Shown here in pieces: positions 38,511 through 50,945 of a stretch of 64,000 bases of DNA. The stretch's first letter is position 1. Every line of letters begins with the position of its first letter. Origin of the DNA: Lunularia cruciata (taxonomy: Eukaryota; Streptophyta; Marchantiopsida; Lunulariales; Lunulariaceae); contig OX419760.1 of assembly GCA_948567375.1 (NCBI GenBank), positions 23,622,001 through 23,686,000 of the forward strand, written 5' to 3'. The translations under genes and the position numbers were made by a program. Below the pieces are notes generated by a model. That model worked only from the letters and a program-made list of their open reading frames with translations, was not told the origin of the DNA and did no database searches.

Positions 38511-39039
38511 AATATACAGAGTATATAGAGTCGTATGCGAATATTATAGGACGTTCCGTGGTCATGGCGTTGAATATCTAGCGTTGCATGCAGCATGTAG
38601 TGAACGACGGCGCGTCTTCTCGAGCAATGGGCCGTGAGAGGAGGGAGAGGATGCATTTCTGAGTACAGACGAACTTTTGACTAAGTATGGAACTTCATGG
38701 TAGTGAGTGGTGGTTGGGTGAGAGGAGAGATTGATCTACTTGCTAGTAGGAAATTTGTAAATAATGGACAGGTATTACTAGTGAGAACGCGGAATGATTT
38801 GAACCTTTTATATGTCGGTAAAGGTAATATAGCGAATCATCATTTTCAAGTATTAGAGGATGTGGCGATGTAATTTAACTGCTAGCTGTTTGTAATTCTC
38901 ATAGCATGAAATGTTTCACCTCACTGTACCAACCCTCTTGACTAACTTTCGGGGGAATCTCATACATTTTCAAAAGGTAATTGTCCAAGTTTTACAATTT
39001 GAGAATGGAATTGTTTTTTTCAAGTCATACATAAGTATA

Positions 39040-39352
39040 TTTTGAATTTTTACATTCAACTTTTTCCACAACCGTATTTCATTCAGAATATTTATATCCA
39101 CGCTGCTTATCCAAACTTTATTGTGACAATAATACACCACATGTGTCCATATTTACTTAGACTTGAAGAGTCAATCTGTAGACGTAAAGACTTCGTCAAG
39201 TTTTACATTCAACTTCTTCCAATACCGTATTTCATTCAGAATATTTATATCCACGCTGCTTATTTAAACTTTATTGTGACAATAATACACCAAATGTCCA
39301 TATTTACTTAGACTTGAAGAGTCAATCTGTAACCCGTAGAGATTTCGTCAAG
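39040..39352. repeat. 153-bp tandem duplication
   Basis: The segment starting TACATTCAACTT at 39051 recurs at 39204 with about 90% identity, including CCGTATTTCATTCAGAAT and ATTTACTTAGACTTGAAGAG. Both copies end with a GTCAAGTT motif. Confidence 0.93.
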
Positions 39353-39647
39353 TTGATTATAATTCCAATTGTACAGGTCTATAGACATGTCTTCACTTCC
39401 AATTGTACATACTCCCGAAATTGCCGAAAAGTATGTACTGTCTCTGCAGAAACTATTATACAAACGGTAGAAGAATCCTATACAAGCTACTTGCGACTTG
39501 TAAAACACGTAACACGCTTATTGAAATGGCAGCATAAGTATACTGTCAGCAGAGAGGAAGAAGGTCTACAAACTAGCATAAAAAATTTCTGAAGTGGCTG
39601 TAATATACACTGATTTCTTTCTTATATCAGCTTCGCTTGTCTACCCC

Positions 39648-40714
39648 CTAGTTCATGTTGGTAAACTTAGCCTCCGAGTCGGGCTTAGAGTTGGCTGGGC
39701 CCTCCTTCGTGACATCGTAAGGTTCCTCGCCAAGAGAAGTGTTTGTCATTCTGAATGAAGTCTTTGGAGCTGTACATACTGTTCACAAGAACAACCGAGA
39801 ATTGCTTAGCACAACTCATGAGACCAAGAGACTACATAACCACGAGGATTACAATATCTCTCATCCCTACCGGTGCAGCCTGCATGCCTATGTGTGAAAA
39901 TCAATGTACTATCCACTGCTTACAATAACATTTCTCAACGTTAAACTCAGAGTAAGAACTGAACGTGTACCTGGACAAGCGTAAGTGGCGTCATCTTGCT
40001 CTTCGAAAGGCAAGTCTAGATCGTAAATGTAACCACAGTCGTTGCACACGTATGCGATTCGTTCAGCCTTTGGAACGTCTTTCTGTCCGATGGGTGCAGT
40101 CGTGGTGTAGACCCCAAGAGGAGCCTCGACGCCGGAAACACCTGGTGCCTTTGTGGGTGCAGCTGGCCCTGAGTCATTACCCTCTACTCCTGCACGAATG
40201 GTCAGACCTCGTCTCGCAGTTGATCTCGTCCATGCTTTCACAGATACCCCTGTAGAAAAGAGTCAGGTTAGTACATCGTCCACTGGAAGTATAGTGCTTT
40301 CACTTGACAGAAGTGCCCGATCAATACAACAAATTGATGCAAACTGCAGTCTATAATGTTTCTGCTGGAAGTATAGTGCTTTCACTTGACAGAAGTGCCC
40401 GATTAATACAACAAATTGGTGCAAACTGCAGTCTATGATGTTCCTGCACATATATTTCTAGGCCTGTACTACTGCTTGTGTCTCGCGGGGGGATCATTCT
40501 AGAATTCCCCTAGTGGCGATCCATGGTTCTATGAACTTCCTATTAACCACATCGAGCAGAGAGCTACTCGATATGGTTTATCGAGTAACCACATCCCAAT
40601 AGAATAACTGAAATCGAGTAGAGACTTACTGGATGGGCTGACCGAGCTGGTGGACAGAGTAGCGAAGCTGGAAAGGCTGGACACAGAAAGGACGGCGCTC
40701 TGAATAGTTGCCAT
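39648..40714 (-). CDS. chloroplast rubredoxin-like protein (four exons, one 9-nt microexon)
   Basis: Rubredoxins bind one iron through two Cys-x2-Cys pairs and carry single electrons; plant plastid members support photosystem assembly or redox control. Exons 40714-40630, 40249-39971, 39879-39871 and 39769-39648 give 164 codons. The N-terminus is Ser/Ala/Thr-rich (MATIQSAVLSVSSLSSFATL), a typical plastid transit peptide, then a basic region and a linker. The iron site is YVCNDCGYIYDLDLPF (Cys 97, Cys 100) and YACPGCTAPK (Cys 120, Cys 123). Cys 123 exists only if the 9-nt exon GCTGCACCG, flanked by GCAG and GTAGGG, is included; skipping it keeps frame but gives CPAPK. The C-terminal tail is short and polar with no membrane helix, unlike RBD1 or ENH1-type relatives. 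All introns GT-AG. The exact orthology group is not settled. Confidence 0.9.
39871..39879 (-). other. 9-nt microexon of the rubredoxin-like gene
   Basis: GCTGCACCG lies between a 91-nt and a 101-nt intron with canonical AG and GT borders. Joined in phase it writes Gly-Cys-Thr and completes the second Cys-x2-Cys-x-Ala-Pro-Lys motif. Confidence 0.85.
40283..40446. repeat. 82-bp tandem duplication in rubredoxin-gene intron 1
   Basis: CTGGAAGTATAGTGCTTTCA begins at 40283 and again at 40365; the two 82-bp copies differ at only a few bases. Intron 1 (40250-40629) is lengthened by it, with no effect on the reading frame. Confidence 0.95.
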
Positions 40715-41913
40715 GATAGCTCCAGAAAATTGAAGATTACACGGAAAAGAACCGTTCTAGTCTAAAGAGCGTGTGTTGAGCGTCTGTTTTGTAAATCGTT
40801 TGCTGGCTGTTGAGTGCGAGAGCTGTGAAGTTGAGTTGTGAGCGAACAGAGGAGTGTGGATCCCCTAAGTATGCAGAAGCCTAAGTACGCGTGTCAATCG
40901 CAGCCCACGAACTGCGGACACATGCATGCAACACACGTTCGGCTACAGATTGAATTCCGAATTACTGGCATCTACGGTACGCACCCCACTGTAATCCAGA
41001 ATCATAAGGTGTGCAAATCCTTAATTGTTCCCGTCCGTTTATTCCAGTTCAACAGATCAAGACCCAATTACTTTATGCAAGCTCAGGGACATTCCCCACC
41101 TGCTGTGACTGAAACAGCGTCTGGATTTGCCCACCAATTCTATGAAATAAGTTGCATGATCGCGCGGTACATAATAGTAAATCTTCTCTTAGAGGAGGCC
41201 TGAAAAGTAGTGATTTGGATCGAGGGCTTTATCCTGCCCGCAGTAAAACTCCTAAATTGAGTCCATAGACTCGTTCGACTGTACGCTGTTTGATGGATCG
41301 CTCCGCCTCCGTCTCAAAATCGACACGCGTTTGCTTCCGATCTCTTCGCATACCACATTATCATCACAAACTAAAGAGTATGGTGTTCGAGTTGCCGTCT
41401 GTCAATGCCTTATGTTCCCAGCTTCTGTAAAAGGCACGTGTCTAAAGCTGCCTAATACGTATCAATTGGCCTGATAGAGTCGTAATCTACTGCTTAACTA
41501 CGGGATTTCACGTGGTTACCATCATCGCTAATCAACTGCGATGGTTATTTGAATGTTAATTTGGGCAAATTCTGCCTTTCCGACCGACTAGTGCTTTAGC
41601 ATCGCTGCATTTCGGAGTTAAGACGCAGCAGCACCATCTACGCACGGAGAGAAGAATGAAAAAATTGATAATCCGCACCCATGGATAATCTTCTGTACAA
41701 TGAGACTCTGCGATCATGACTCTGCTGCAGAGCACTGACGAAATCAAGCCCGAAGATTTACTACTGCAGATGATGGGGTGCCTAAAGGTTGAATGATAAT
41801 GAGGACATTAAAATGATTGGATGGACTCGGTTGCAGCGGTTGTCCACGGAAGTCATGAATGTAAAGTAATGTTAAAACTCGGAACATTTGTTACAGAATG
41901 TGTTTGACATACT

Positions 41914-42096
41914 TCACTTGGCAGGTTTGTCTTCGGGCTGTATATCTCCAATCTGTTTCATGTTAAGTTGTCTCTCACGTTCTCTAACTTTTCGTTTCTT
42001 CTCTGTGTCTTCCAATCGATCTTCTGACGCATTTACTTTTAGAAAACTTCTGCCGACGATAGTTAGTAATCGTGATTGTAATTTGCCATGTTCGAG
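41914..42096 (-). CDS. C-terminal exon of an unidentified protein (partial)
   Basis: After an AG acceptor at 42097-42098 the minus strand is open for 60 codons to a TGA at 41916-41914. The frame has strong protein character: a mixed N-terminal part (LEHGKLQSRLLTIVG), an acidic-basic helix (SEDRLEDTEKKRKVRERERQ), and the end LNMKQIGDIQPEDKPAK. I do not recognise the family. There is no ATG before the helix, so upstream exons are needed; a 20-codon open piece ending at a GTAAAC donor near 42200 could be one. Beyond about 42300 the DNA turns AT-rich and repeat-like, so the rest of the gene is either far away across an inserted intron or lost. An alternative acceptor near 42043 would shorten the exon. 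Confidence 0.5.
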   Translation of the reverse strand, partial: LEHGKLQSRLLTIVGRSFLKVNASEDRLEDTEKKRKVRERERQLNMKQIGDIQPEDKPAK

Positions 42097-42299
42097 CTAC
42101 ATGTTTCCAGCATAGTCTAAGACAACATGAAAACTTCAGGATAGGATACAGAGATTGCAGTAATTGACATATTCCTTGCAACTCAGTTTACCTTTCGTAA
42201 CATCCAAAATTTTGAAGAAGAAAGTTTCAGTACTAGAGATGCTTGTTTCAACATGGGCAGGATTTTATATTTGAAGGTGATCATTTGAAAGGTTCATCA

Positions 42300-45200
42300 T
42301 CTCTAATGTTGAAGATGTCCGAGTAGTATACCCCGCAGTTAAATTTTTTTCTAAGAAGTAGTACAAGATACAAAGAAGTGCAAGAGGGAAGAGGGAGCAC
42401 AAGGCCATGAAACCATGTAGAACATTCGGCTCCATAACAAAGCCAAGGGGAAAGAATCAAAGTAACCGGTTGCTAAATAGTGTGATACAGGTCTTCCAAT
42501 GATATATTTGGCAAATGTGAAGTGAGTGTCCTAAACGTGATGGGAGCTCCGGCTGCCCCTACTTGAATATGAAGATCCAATGCTTGAGAGTGGTATAGAG
42601 TGAATAAGACTATCAGTTTAAAATATGAGGTAAGCATGGCTAGAGAGACAACCATAACTCTTCTCTGTAGAAAACATGGTACTTCCTTTGAAAGGAAGCC
42701 ATCAAAATGATCATGTAAGATACACTAAAATCTCTATAGCTAAGGGTACAAAGACATCAAAGGATAGCCATGGTGCATAGTGGTCTTCCTTTATTGTTGC
42801 TCATGCTTGAATGGCTACTTGTGCCAATGACTCTACTTGTAGAGGGTTCACAACAATCATATTCAACATAGTATATTTTACTCTATGAAAGTCACTATAT
42901 CCACTCTTACATGTTGAGAGAGTTGACTAGGCATATCCAACCACCACTTAATCTGCATTTGGGAGTATGCAGATCATAATAATAAACTTCCATTCTGTCT
43001 GAGATCTCCACCTGCAGCACATATGTATATCAAGCTTGTCATATGAAATCCATTAGTGCATTGGTCCTAAAAGTAACCCTAAAATTCTTGGATGTGGTAA
43101 ACCAATCACAAATGGAGTGTTGTAGTAAAGTTCTCATGGAGTTCACAAAGTACTCAATCAAATGAGAAGCATTGAGCCAAGCTTCGGAGCCTTTCTCTCT
43201 ACAAGAGAGAATTTAGCTCTATCATGTAAGGCGCATCAATGAGAATGCAAATAAGGATGTGAATATGCATATGCTCACTAATATATGTCTAAATCTTCCT
43301 AAAGTTTATAGATAAGAATCTTGCAAAAGTAAGGAGTGATATGCAAGCAAGGCCAAGTAATAGATTGCAGTTTGTGCAAGGATATGATTGGAAATCATAA
43401 GTGGGTAAATCTATTATTGTGATGTAAATCTATTAGAATCCATGGTCTTAAAAAAAGGGTTGTTGCAATAGCCTCCTATGTGGGCCATGGTTTGGACCAA
43501 AAGTGTCACAAACAAGCTACAAAAATCATCCATTTGTAAAGGAGAACCTAACTCCTATGGGCAATATGAACCCTTATGGGAAGTCTAAGGGACTAAGGAT
43601 TGCACATGGAATCCAAACCTTGCAATCATGATTTTTAACTTGTAAAGGTCTCTCTGTAGATGATGAAAGCATACAAAGCTCTAACTACATCTTCCAACAA
43701 ACCCCAAATATCAACATCATTTGAAAGTGAGTGGAAGAGTCATGATAGAAAAGTAGCTACAATATCTCTCTAAAAGCAATAAAGTGAGCTATGTCCAATA
43801 ACGATAGACTTCCAAGGAAGCTCAAGTGAAAACAATAGCCATCTTGCAACCTCTGAGGTTTCCTCAGTCTACTAATGTGGAGACCAAATGGACAAAAATG
43901 AGTGTCAAAGTTGTAAATAAATAGTATGTGAGATTAGACTTAAGGAAACATCTTTAATAGCAAGGGTGCAACTATCAAAAATCTCCTTTGAAAGAGCAAG
44001 GAGATAAGAAGCACCTAACAAACATGTAGTTACAAGTGACAATAGGTCCAAAGTAATGTATTGATAGAACAAAGAGAAAGAGGAAACCAAAATCTTGTGT
44101 ATCTCATGAGAGACCATCAAGTAAATGCTTAATCTATATAGCACACCTTTGAATAAATGTGAAGAATAGAATAGTATAGGAGCATAGATGTACTCCATAA
44201 GCTATAGTTACTCATTTGGATGATAGGCATGGACGTTAAAAGGAAGGTCATTTGAGGCAAGTGGCTAAGACTCTAGAAGGCAAATAGAGTATTTGAGGAG
44301 AAGGAAGGCCACTCTAGAGTACATAGGCTACTCTAGAGTATGATATGATGGATTGAATGTATATACTCACACACTTGCCCTAATATAAAGGAACAACAAG
44401 ACAAAAATCCCCTAGAGATAGAGCATGGAATTATATGGATTTATGATCCTTTTAGTTGTTGCTTGGACTATATGGTATACTCATCTTATGAGGTTGCTGA
44501 GTATCCTTACAAAAATCTATAATGTTAAGTAATCTCTTAGTGTCTTGATGCACCTCCATAGGTTGGAAGCAATAAAGTACCTTATAGGGAAAGGTTGATA
44601 AGATCCAAGTAGAAATATCTTGCCCTTGGTTATCTACCAAGATAGCTCAAAATAATGAGGGAGCATAGAACACACTAGATATTATAAAGGAAAAAGGATC
44701 TTGATATACATATGTGGTCTAGGTGGACCAATATGTATACGTAGATTGTAAAGAAAAGCCTAAATAGGATCCAAAGAATATAACTTCCGGTAGAAGCCTG
44801 ATGGAGTATGAATATCAATGATTGGAATACAAAGAGTGTCTAAGGAGATAGGAATAAAAGTGCTTTCCACTCTCATCATAAGGAATACTGAAGATATTTC
44901 CATACAAATAATATAAATAATAATACAGAAGCAACAGAAAAAAACTATAAAAAATATTACAAATAAGGAATAAAAAGAGAAAAAAATAATAATAATAAAA
45001 ATAACACAAGTGAAAATAGAGGAAAAATGTGAGACATATCTATTTGCAACTACAAGAGATCACTCCTCCTTCAACCTTAGCTCCACTCTCAAGTCCAAAA
45101 ACAATTGCAAATTGAGTGCCTCATCATCCCTATTGCTAATGCAATAAATATGAAAATTTAAGATCCACAATTAATACCTAACTCAACTTACAAATAGCCA

Positions 45201-48200
45201 TTTGACTCCTATATCATTTCTCCCACTCTTGCTCTAGTTATTGTCTGTTCCATCTAAAGCAAAAAGTTGTAGGTACTAAGTGAAATGTTAGTGTTTAGGA
45301 AATTTGAGATGTAAATCGAATGCAAAGTGAAATCCAAGAACCAAAATGAAATTTGATATGCAAAGTGAAATCTGGTGGCACCAAGAAATCACGCATGAAA
45401 TTGACAATTAAAGACTGAGTGAAAGAAGATAGAGAGAATACATATTGCAAATGAGTCTGAGCTTATGAAGCTTCATTGATATGGATTGATAAAAGCACAC
45501 ATGACAAGTATTTATTGGAATTAGTATAACCAATTAATAGATGAGCTTTAAAGATGACAAGAGATGAGCATTGTTCCACATTTGGGAGCTAATCATTATT
45601 GTGTGGTTGATTTTGTGATATACAAAGATTTCTTTAGATATGGGACTTATGGGAGGATTGAGAGCAATAAATAGCAAGGATGTGGGCTTGCCAAGTTTGC
45701 ACTAAGTTAAGATACTCAATAATCTTAACTAAAGACCATATGAGTTACCAAGACATATCTATTTTACATCATTAATGAAGTATAGTGTGCATGCTAGTTT
45801 TAGCTTTAGCAAGGAGACAAATTATTATTACACAATAATAGTAGCAATACAATGGTAATATAAAGAGAATAAATAGAGTTTGGTAATTGCAAAAGAACAT
45901 TGATTCCAAATAGAAATACATCTATGGTTTAATTATTTACACATGCATCTATGGTTGAGAATTGATCATAAGATCAATTCTTTTAGGCACTAAATGTTAT
46001 CAATAGGAGCAAAGGATTTCTTGGACAAATTTTCCACCACAAGGATGCAACTACCAAATTACCAAGGTTAGGGACTTAGCAACAATATTAGGAATCTTGA
46101 CAAGAGTAGGGATTTAATATTGACATTAGTGCTTTATTGATGAGATTAGGGAGTTGCCAACATTAAGGACTTACTTTAGAGATAAAGGATTTGCCAAATT
46201 GGACTCTACCAAATTTGTGCACTTTAAAAGATTGATATTCTAATGCTCACCATGTGCTCTTTGGCTTTTCATGGCAATTGGGATCAAAAGAGATTGCACT
46301 AGTGCATGGAGTACTTTCAAATTCTAAGGTGATACTATTTTAACTTCTAGTGTTTCTTATAGCTGAATCAAGTGCATATAGTAGGCAATAGGGCAATAGG
46401 GTTCATGGACAATGTGTTATTGGCAATGGGAGTTGGATTGGATGGTGGAGTCAATGTTGGAGGTGGGGTGACTTCTTTGAGTAGTAAATAAGCCCTTCTC
46501 CCTCTATTATTTTTCCTTTCTTGCACTTTCTCTCTATTTGGTCTCTCCTTTTTATTCCTTTATTTTTTGGGTTCTTTGTGAGAAGAAATACTTACTTGCA
46601 ATAGACAATGTCTCAAGTTCACTCTTTTGACATGGGAGTAAAGAGGAACTACCATTGGCAATACTCCTCATTTGATATCCAATACTCCTTATGTGCAATT
46701 AAGAAGTAGATCCCATTGTCAACTCTTTCAACAAGCACCCATTGTGACTCAAATTCATCATGATGGAGTCCTTTCCATCTCTTAATCATGTCTTTTCTCT
46801 ACTTTAAGTGAAAAACCTACATTGATTGATTCTTCTATGGAGGATCCTACATTTGTTGTCACATTCTTGATCTCCCTACCTCAACTCATCTCCCTTGTTC
46901 TACAAACCCATTTCCACCACAAGATCAAACTCTTTTCCTTACTCCTTTATTATATCCATACATATTGCTTCACCCAATGATCTGCACAATCTTCTCTAGA
47001 TTTCCCATGCGTTGGGATTGGCCTAGCTTAACATTGATGGAGATCAAGATGTCCACAAAGGATGATGGAAGCTAATTCTCCTCCTAGCTCCTAGACTATC
47101 TATGTACTCCTACTCTCTCTGTTCATGCTCTACCAAACTCATATTCATGGTTACACTCTCTTGACCTTCTTCAATTATTCCTACCATATTTATCTAAACT
47201 ATGTATGTATATCAGGATCCCTATGCCTTTATAGCACCTAGTGTGACTTCACACTCTCTTTGCTATTACAAGCTATATTGGGAGATGACAAAAGGCAAGA
47301 TGTTTCTACCTAGACCGCATTAGCCTTCTTCTCATAACAGATTTTACTCCTTCCAACATATAGTGGTGCATGAATAACCATCTTGTAGCCACCCTAAAGT
47401 GGCCACAAGATGGGCAAGCCAACTTGCACATCCATCTTGATTGGATGGTTGTCCAAATTGATATCTCCAATGCCTTCAATACCACTTTAAATTTTGTTTT
47501 GTGTTCTTTGCTCAATAAGGGATATCTTCCTTGATCCCATTTGTCCTTAATATTTATAGGATAGATACATCCTATATATACCTTTGTTGTATAACCATCA
47601 TACTACTGTAGGAAATTTTACAAAATTGATATTTTCCAAGCACACATGCAAAGGAGATTTCTTAGGGTGCCTTTATTTGACATAGTTCACCACATAGCTT
47701 TACAAGAGGTTGCATATGCATTTTCTTCATACCTCTTTCCATCCTTCTCAAAAATTACACATATATTAGGCCCTTTGGATGACCTTGAGTTTACAAATCC
47801 AAAGTCATAAATGAAAGGTCTAGATTCCATAAGCTATACTCATTGACTCTAACTTCACATTAGGTTACAATTCTCAATAGGAAGCTTGAGAGTTTTGAGG
47901 TTCTCCTTTGGGGTGGATGATTTTTACATCTTGTTTGTCTTTGATATGTTGATTCAAGCTATATTCCATGCTCATTTACTCCTTTGATTGGTGAATTAAT
48001 AGGTGAAGTATCCCATTCTAGTGCATTGTTATCTCCTAAAGCCTCTTATTTAGCGCATACTTACTCACCTATAGATGTATTTTTACTCCACTTATGCATG
48101 TTTGATAGTACTATCTGCCACACCTTCACTACCATGTTAGGACTCTGTATCTGCCCACAATTATCAATGAGTGGTGTAAGCTACAAATAGCTCTACCTAT

Positions 48201-48417
48201 AGCCATGGCAGGTTGTAGTCTCATATGGCAAGAGATTATTGCACCAATAACTTATATAGGTGTATGGCTTCTAGTGGCCCTCCATTTGGTTGAAAATTTC
48301 TTACACCATGGTTATCCCTTTCTATTAGGACCTATGGATTCCAATACTTATGACTTCTTGTCATATCTTTGATTGGCTTGTGACTTCTTGTCAAGCCTTA
48401 CATGCATAACACTCATG
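42300..48417. other. AT-rich, repeat-like stretch without readable genes
   Basis: Stops are dense in all frames and no domain is readable. Runs such as 44930-45005 are almost pure A/T. The texture resembles the 21.5-35 kb block, so I take it as old transposon DNA. Confidence 0.45.
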
Positions 48418-48655
48418 GTGTTTATTGACTTTGTATCACTAGACTCTAGAAGGGTTCAAGCGGATTTTAGTGAGTATATGCATACTCATATCCTTACCAG
48501 CATCATCTTCATTGATATGTTGTTACTTGATAGAGGGTGTTTATTGACTTTGTATCACTAGATTCTAGTAAGTATCAAGCGGAGTTTAGTGGATGTATGC
48601 ATACTCATATCCTTACCAGCATCATCTTCATTGATGTGTTATTACTTGATAGAGG
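48418..48655. repeat. 119-bp tandem duplication
   Basis: GTGTTTATTGACTTTGTATC begins at 48418 and 48537. Both copies run through CATACTCATATCCTTACCAG to TTACTTGATAGAGG with about 90% identity. Confidence 0.95.
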
Positions 48656-49919
48656 CAAGATTCTTTCTTTGTAGAGAGAGGCTCTAAATATTGGCTCCAT
48701 ACTTCCTCTTTGATAGCATGTCTAAGTACTTAACCATAATACTTTGTGAATATTTAGATCATCCATATCTAACAACTTTAAGGTTACTAGACCAATGTGC
48801 ATGTGGTTCTCTATACAACACATACATAATTTACAATATGAAATTGGTGGAGAACTTATAAGAGTTCATAGATCCTCCAAGCTACATGGTTCTAACTACA
48901 ACTTGAGCAATGGCTAAATCTACAAGACCACCTTCCCACCATGTGAGAGAAAACATCATAACATTCATGGACAATCAATGTACCTTGTTTGACATGGTGG
49001 TTGCAGACTTCTTATAAGAAAAGACATTGGCATAAGCCAGCATCTAAGCAAGAGAAGCAATGACCATCAACACCTAGGGAAAGGAGAACCATTCCGCACC
49101 ATGGTTATCTTTTGATACCTTTGTACCTTTTTGAATACATTTTAACCTTTGATTGTTGAGATTTTTATATACCTTCATCACTACTTTGATAGTCTCCTTA
49201 GAAAGCAACACAAGATTCCTTCATAGGAGAAAGGCTATAGCTATCTCCCTAATCATATTCACTTCTTAATTTAGATAGAGATTTTCCTCACTTTATGGTG
49301 CTTTCAAGCTTTGTGTCTTCATAGATGAGCAATAGCAATAGGATCACCAGTCAAGTCTAGGGCCATCTGTCCAACACTTACCAAAAATATATCATTGAAA
49401 GACCTCTATTACACAATTCAACAATGGATTATATTGTTATTTGCTATTTTTTGTGGTTTTCTTTGTAGCTTTTGCATTGGCTTGGCTTGGAGCTATAGTT
49501 ATCTTTTTTGCTTTGGTTTATACACTTTTGGTTCATAGGACATGGTGCTCTCTATTTCCTTTTTTACTTCTAGATACCTTGTACTCTATTTTTGTTTTCC
49601 TTTAGTTTATAGTTTGGAGCATTTGGGCCTTTTCTTTCGAAGTAAAGCTCATTCTTTCCAAGCTTTCAATTTGCACTTGCACCTTTGAGTTCAAATTCAT
49701 AGAAATTTGCTCAAATTTGGAGAGGAATCAATTTTAAAGGATCAATCTTGTGACCAATATCCTTATAATTGAGAGAAAGAGTAAATTTGATTAGCAATTA
49801 CTTCCATAATCAAGGTACTTTACATGTTTAGAGTCAAAGAAAATGACTCAAAAGGGTCCAAAATGCATATCTTACTTACCTTAAAAAAGATGATTGTCAC
49901 ATTACTATAGAAGGGTTAC

Positions 49920-50585
49920 CTGCAGTATTAGTGTAGGTGGTGTTGTCCATCATCCATGTCTATTGTCCTTGAACTACCTTTGGAGCTAGATAGACAAATT
50001 GGCAGCATGAGACTAGAGAAAGTCGGTGTGCAATTACCTAAACAATAGGAAAGTGTACTAATGCTCCTACTTTAGAGGAAGTAGCAAGTACTTACTTGCT
50101 AAACCTCATGGCTATCCTTAACTCCCAATTTTTCTAGTTCTTAAAGATGAAGCATATGACTAAAGAATGTGATAAAGAATTTACAATAGAGTTAAATTGA
50201 GATTGTCTTCACAAGGGAGTAATTGATCATCTTCACAAAGGTTCCTAGGAATTTCCATACGGATTTTGTTATCTACAATGCACTACTACAGTAGTGTAGG
50301 TACCTATAGTAGTATTGTAGGTAGTGTAGTTTGTCATTCCTGTCCATTGTATCCAAACTACCTATGGAGGTGGATGGAGAAACTGGTAGCATGAGAGTGG
50401 GGAAAGTTGGTGTGCAATGACTTGAACGACCAGAAAGTGCACTAATGCTCCTACTCTATAGGAAGTAATAGGTGCTTGCTTGCTAAACCTCATGCTGTCC
50501 TTTTTACTTCTTATGGATGAAGAATGTGATAAAGAATTCAAGATAGACTTTGATTGAGATCATATTCATAAAGGAGCATTTGATA
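49920..50585. repeat. pair of diverged direct repeats, about 300 bp each
   Basis: 49920-50235 and 50295-50585 share, in order, GTAGGTGGTGTTGTCCAT-like, GGCAGCATGAGA/GGTAGCATGAGA, AATGCTCCTACT, CTTGCTAAACCTCATG and GTGATAAAGAATT segments. The second copy ends where the organellar-like RT fragment starts. Confidence 0.75.
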
Positions 50586-50945
50586 GTGGATTTTTCTCCA
50601 AGCACGAAGTTGATGGCGCGGGCCTTCAACATTTTCCAAAGCTCGTCTTCCACACGTTGGTCCGCAACGTGTTGCTTTAAGAGATTTAGAATCAGGTTAT
50701 GGTTCATATTATCGAAGGCCTTCTTAACAGCGAACTTAAGGAACCAATTTGTGGTCGGGCGCCACAAAGAATTGCTTGATTTCTTTCAGCGCCGAGTGAA
50801 TGCCTCGGTTAGGTCTGAACCCGAGGGCTACGTTAAGGAATAAGGGGGTTAATAGCCAATGTCTGGTCAGGAACTTCTTGGTATAGCTACCGTCCTCACT
50901 TTTGAAGTGTGATATTTTCCGGTTAGGGAGGGATGACATTGGCTA
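50570..50945 (-). pseudogene. group II intron-type RT/maturase fragment, probable mitochondrial insertion
   Basis: The minus strand encodes, in two frames, LNVALGFRPNRGIHSALKEI and, after a frame change near 50750, NWFLKFAVKKAFDNMNHNLI and QRVEDELWKMLKA. GFRPxRxxHxAL and F-x-VKKAFDNxxH are RT blocks of group II intron-encoded proteins, as found in plant mitochondria, and differ from the Ty3/gypsy and LINE RTs in this window. Base composition is clearly less AT-rich than the flanks. The catalytic-type Asp expected after KF is Ala. Fragment of about 370 bp, no start, no maturase domain. A diverged nuclear copy of an organelle intron is the best reading; a direct origin from the organelle sequence cannot be shown here. 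Confidence 0.68.

Noticed and set aside
40838-41203. 121-codon plus-strand frame divergent from the rubredoxin gene
   Set aside because: Lies across the rubredoxin promoter side, has no recognisable domain, and starts only 120 bp from the other gene's start codon.
44815-45009. Tyr/Phe/Leu-rich minus-strand frame
   Set aside because: Low-complexity A/T sequence read through; no real protein signal.
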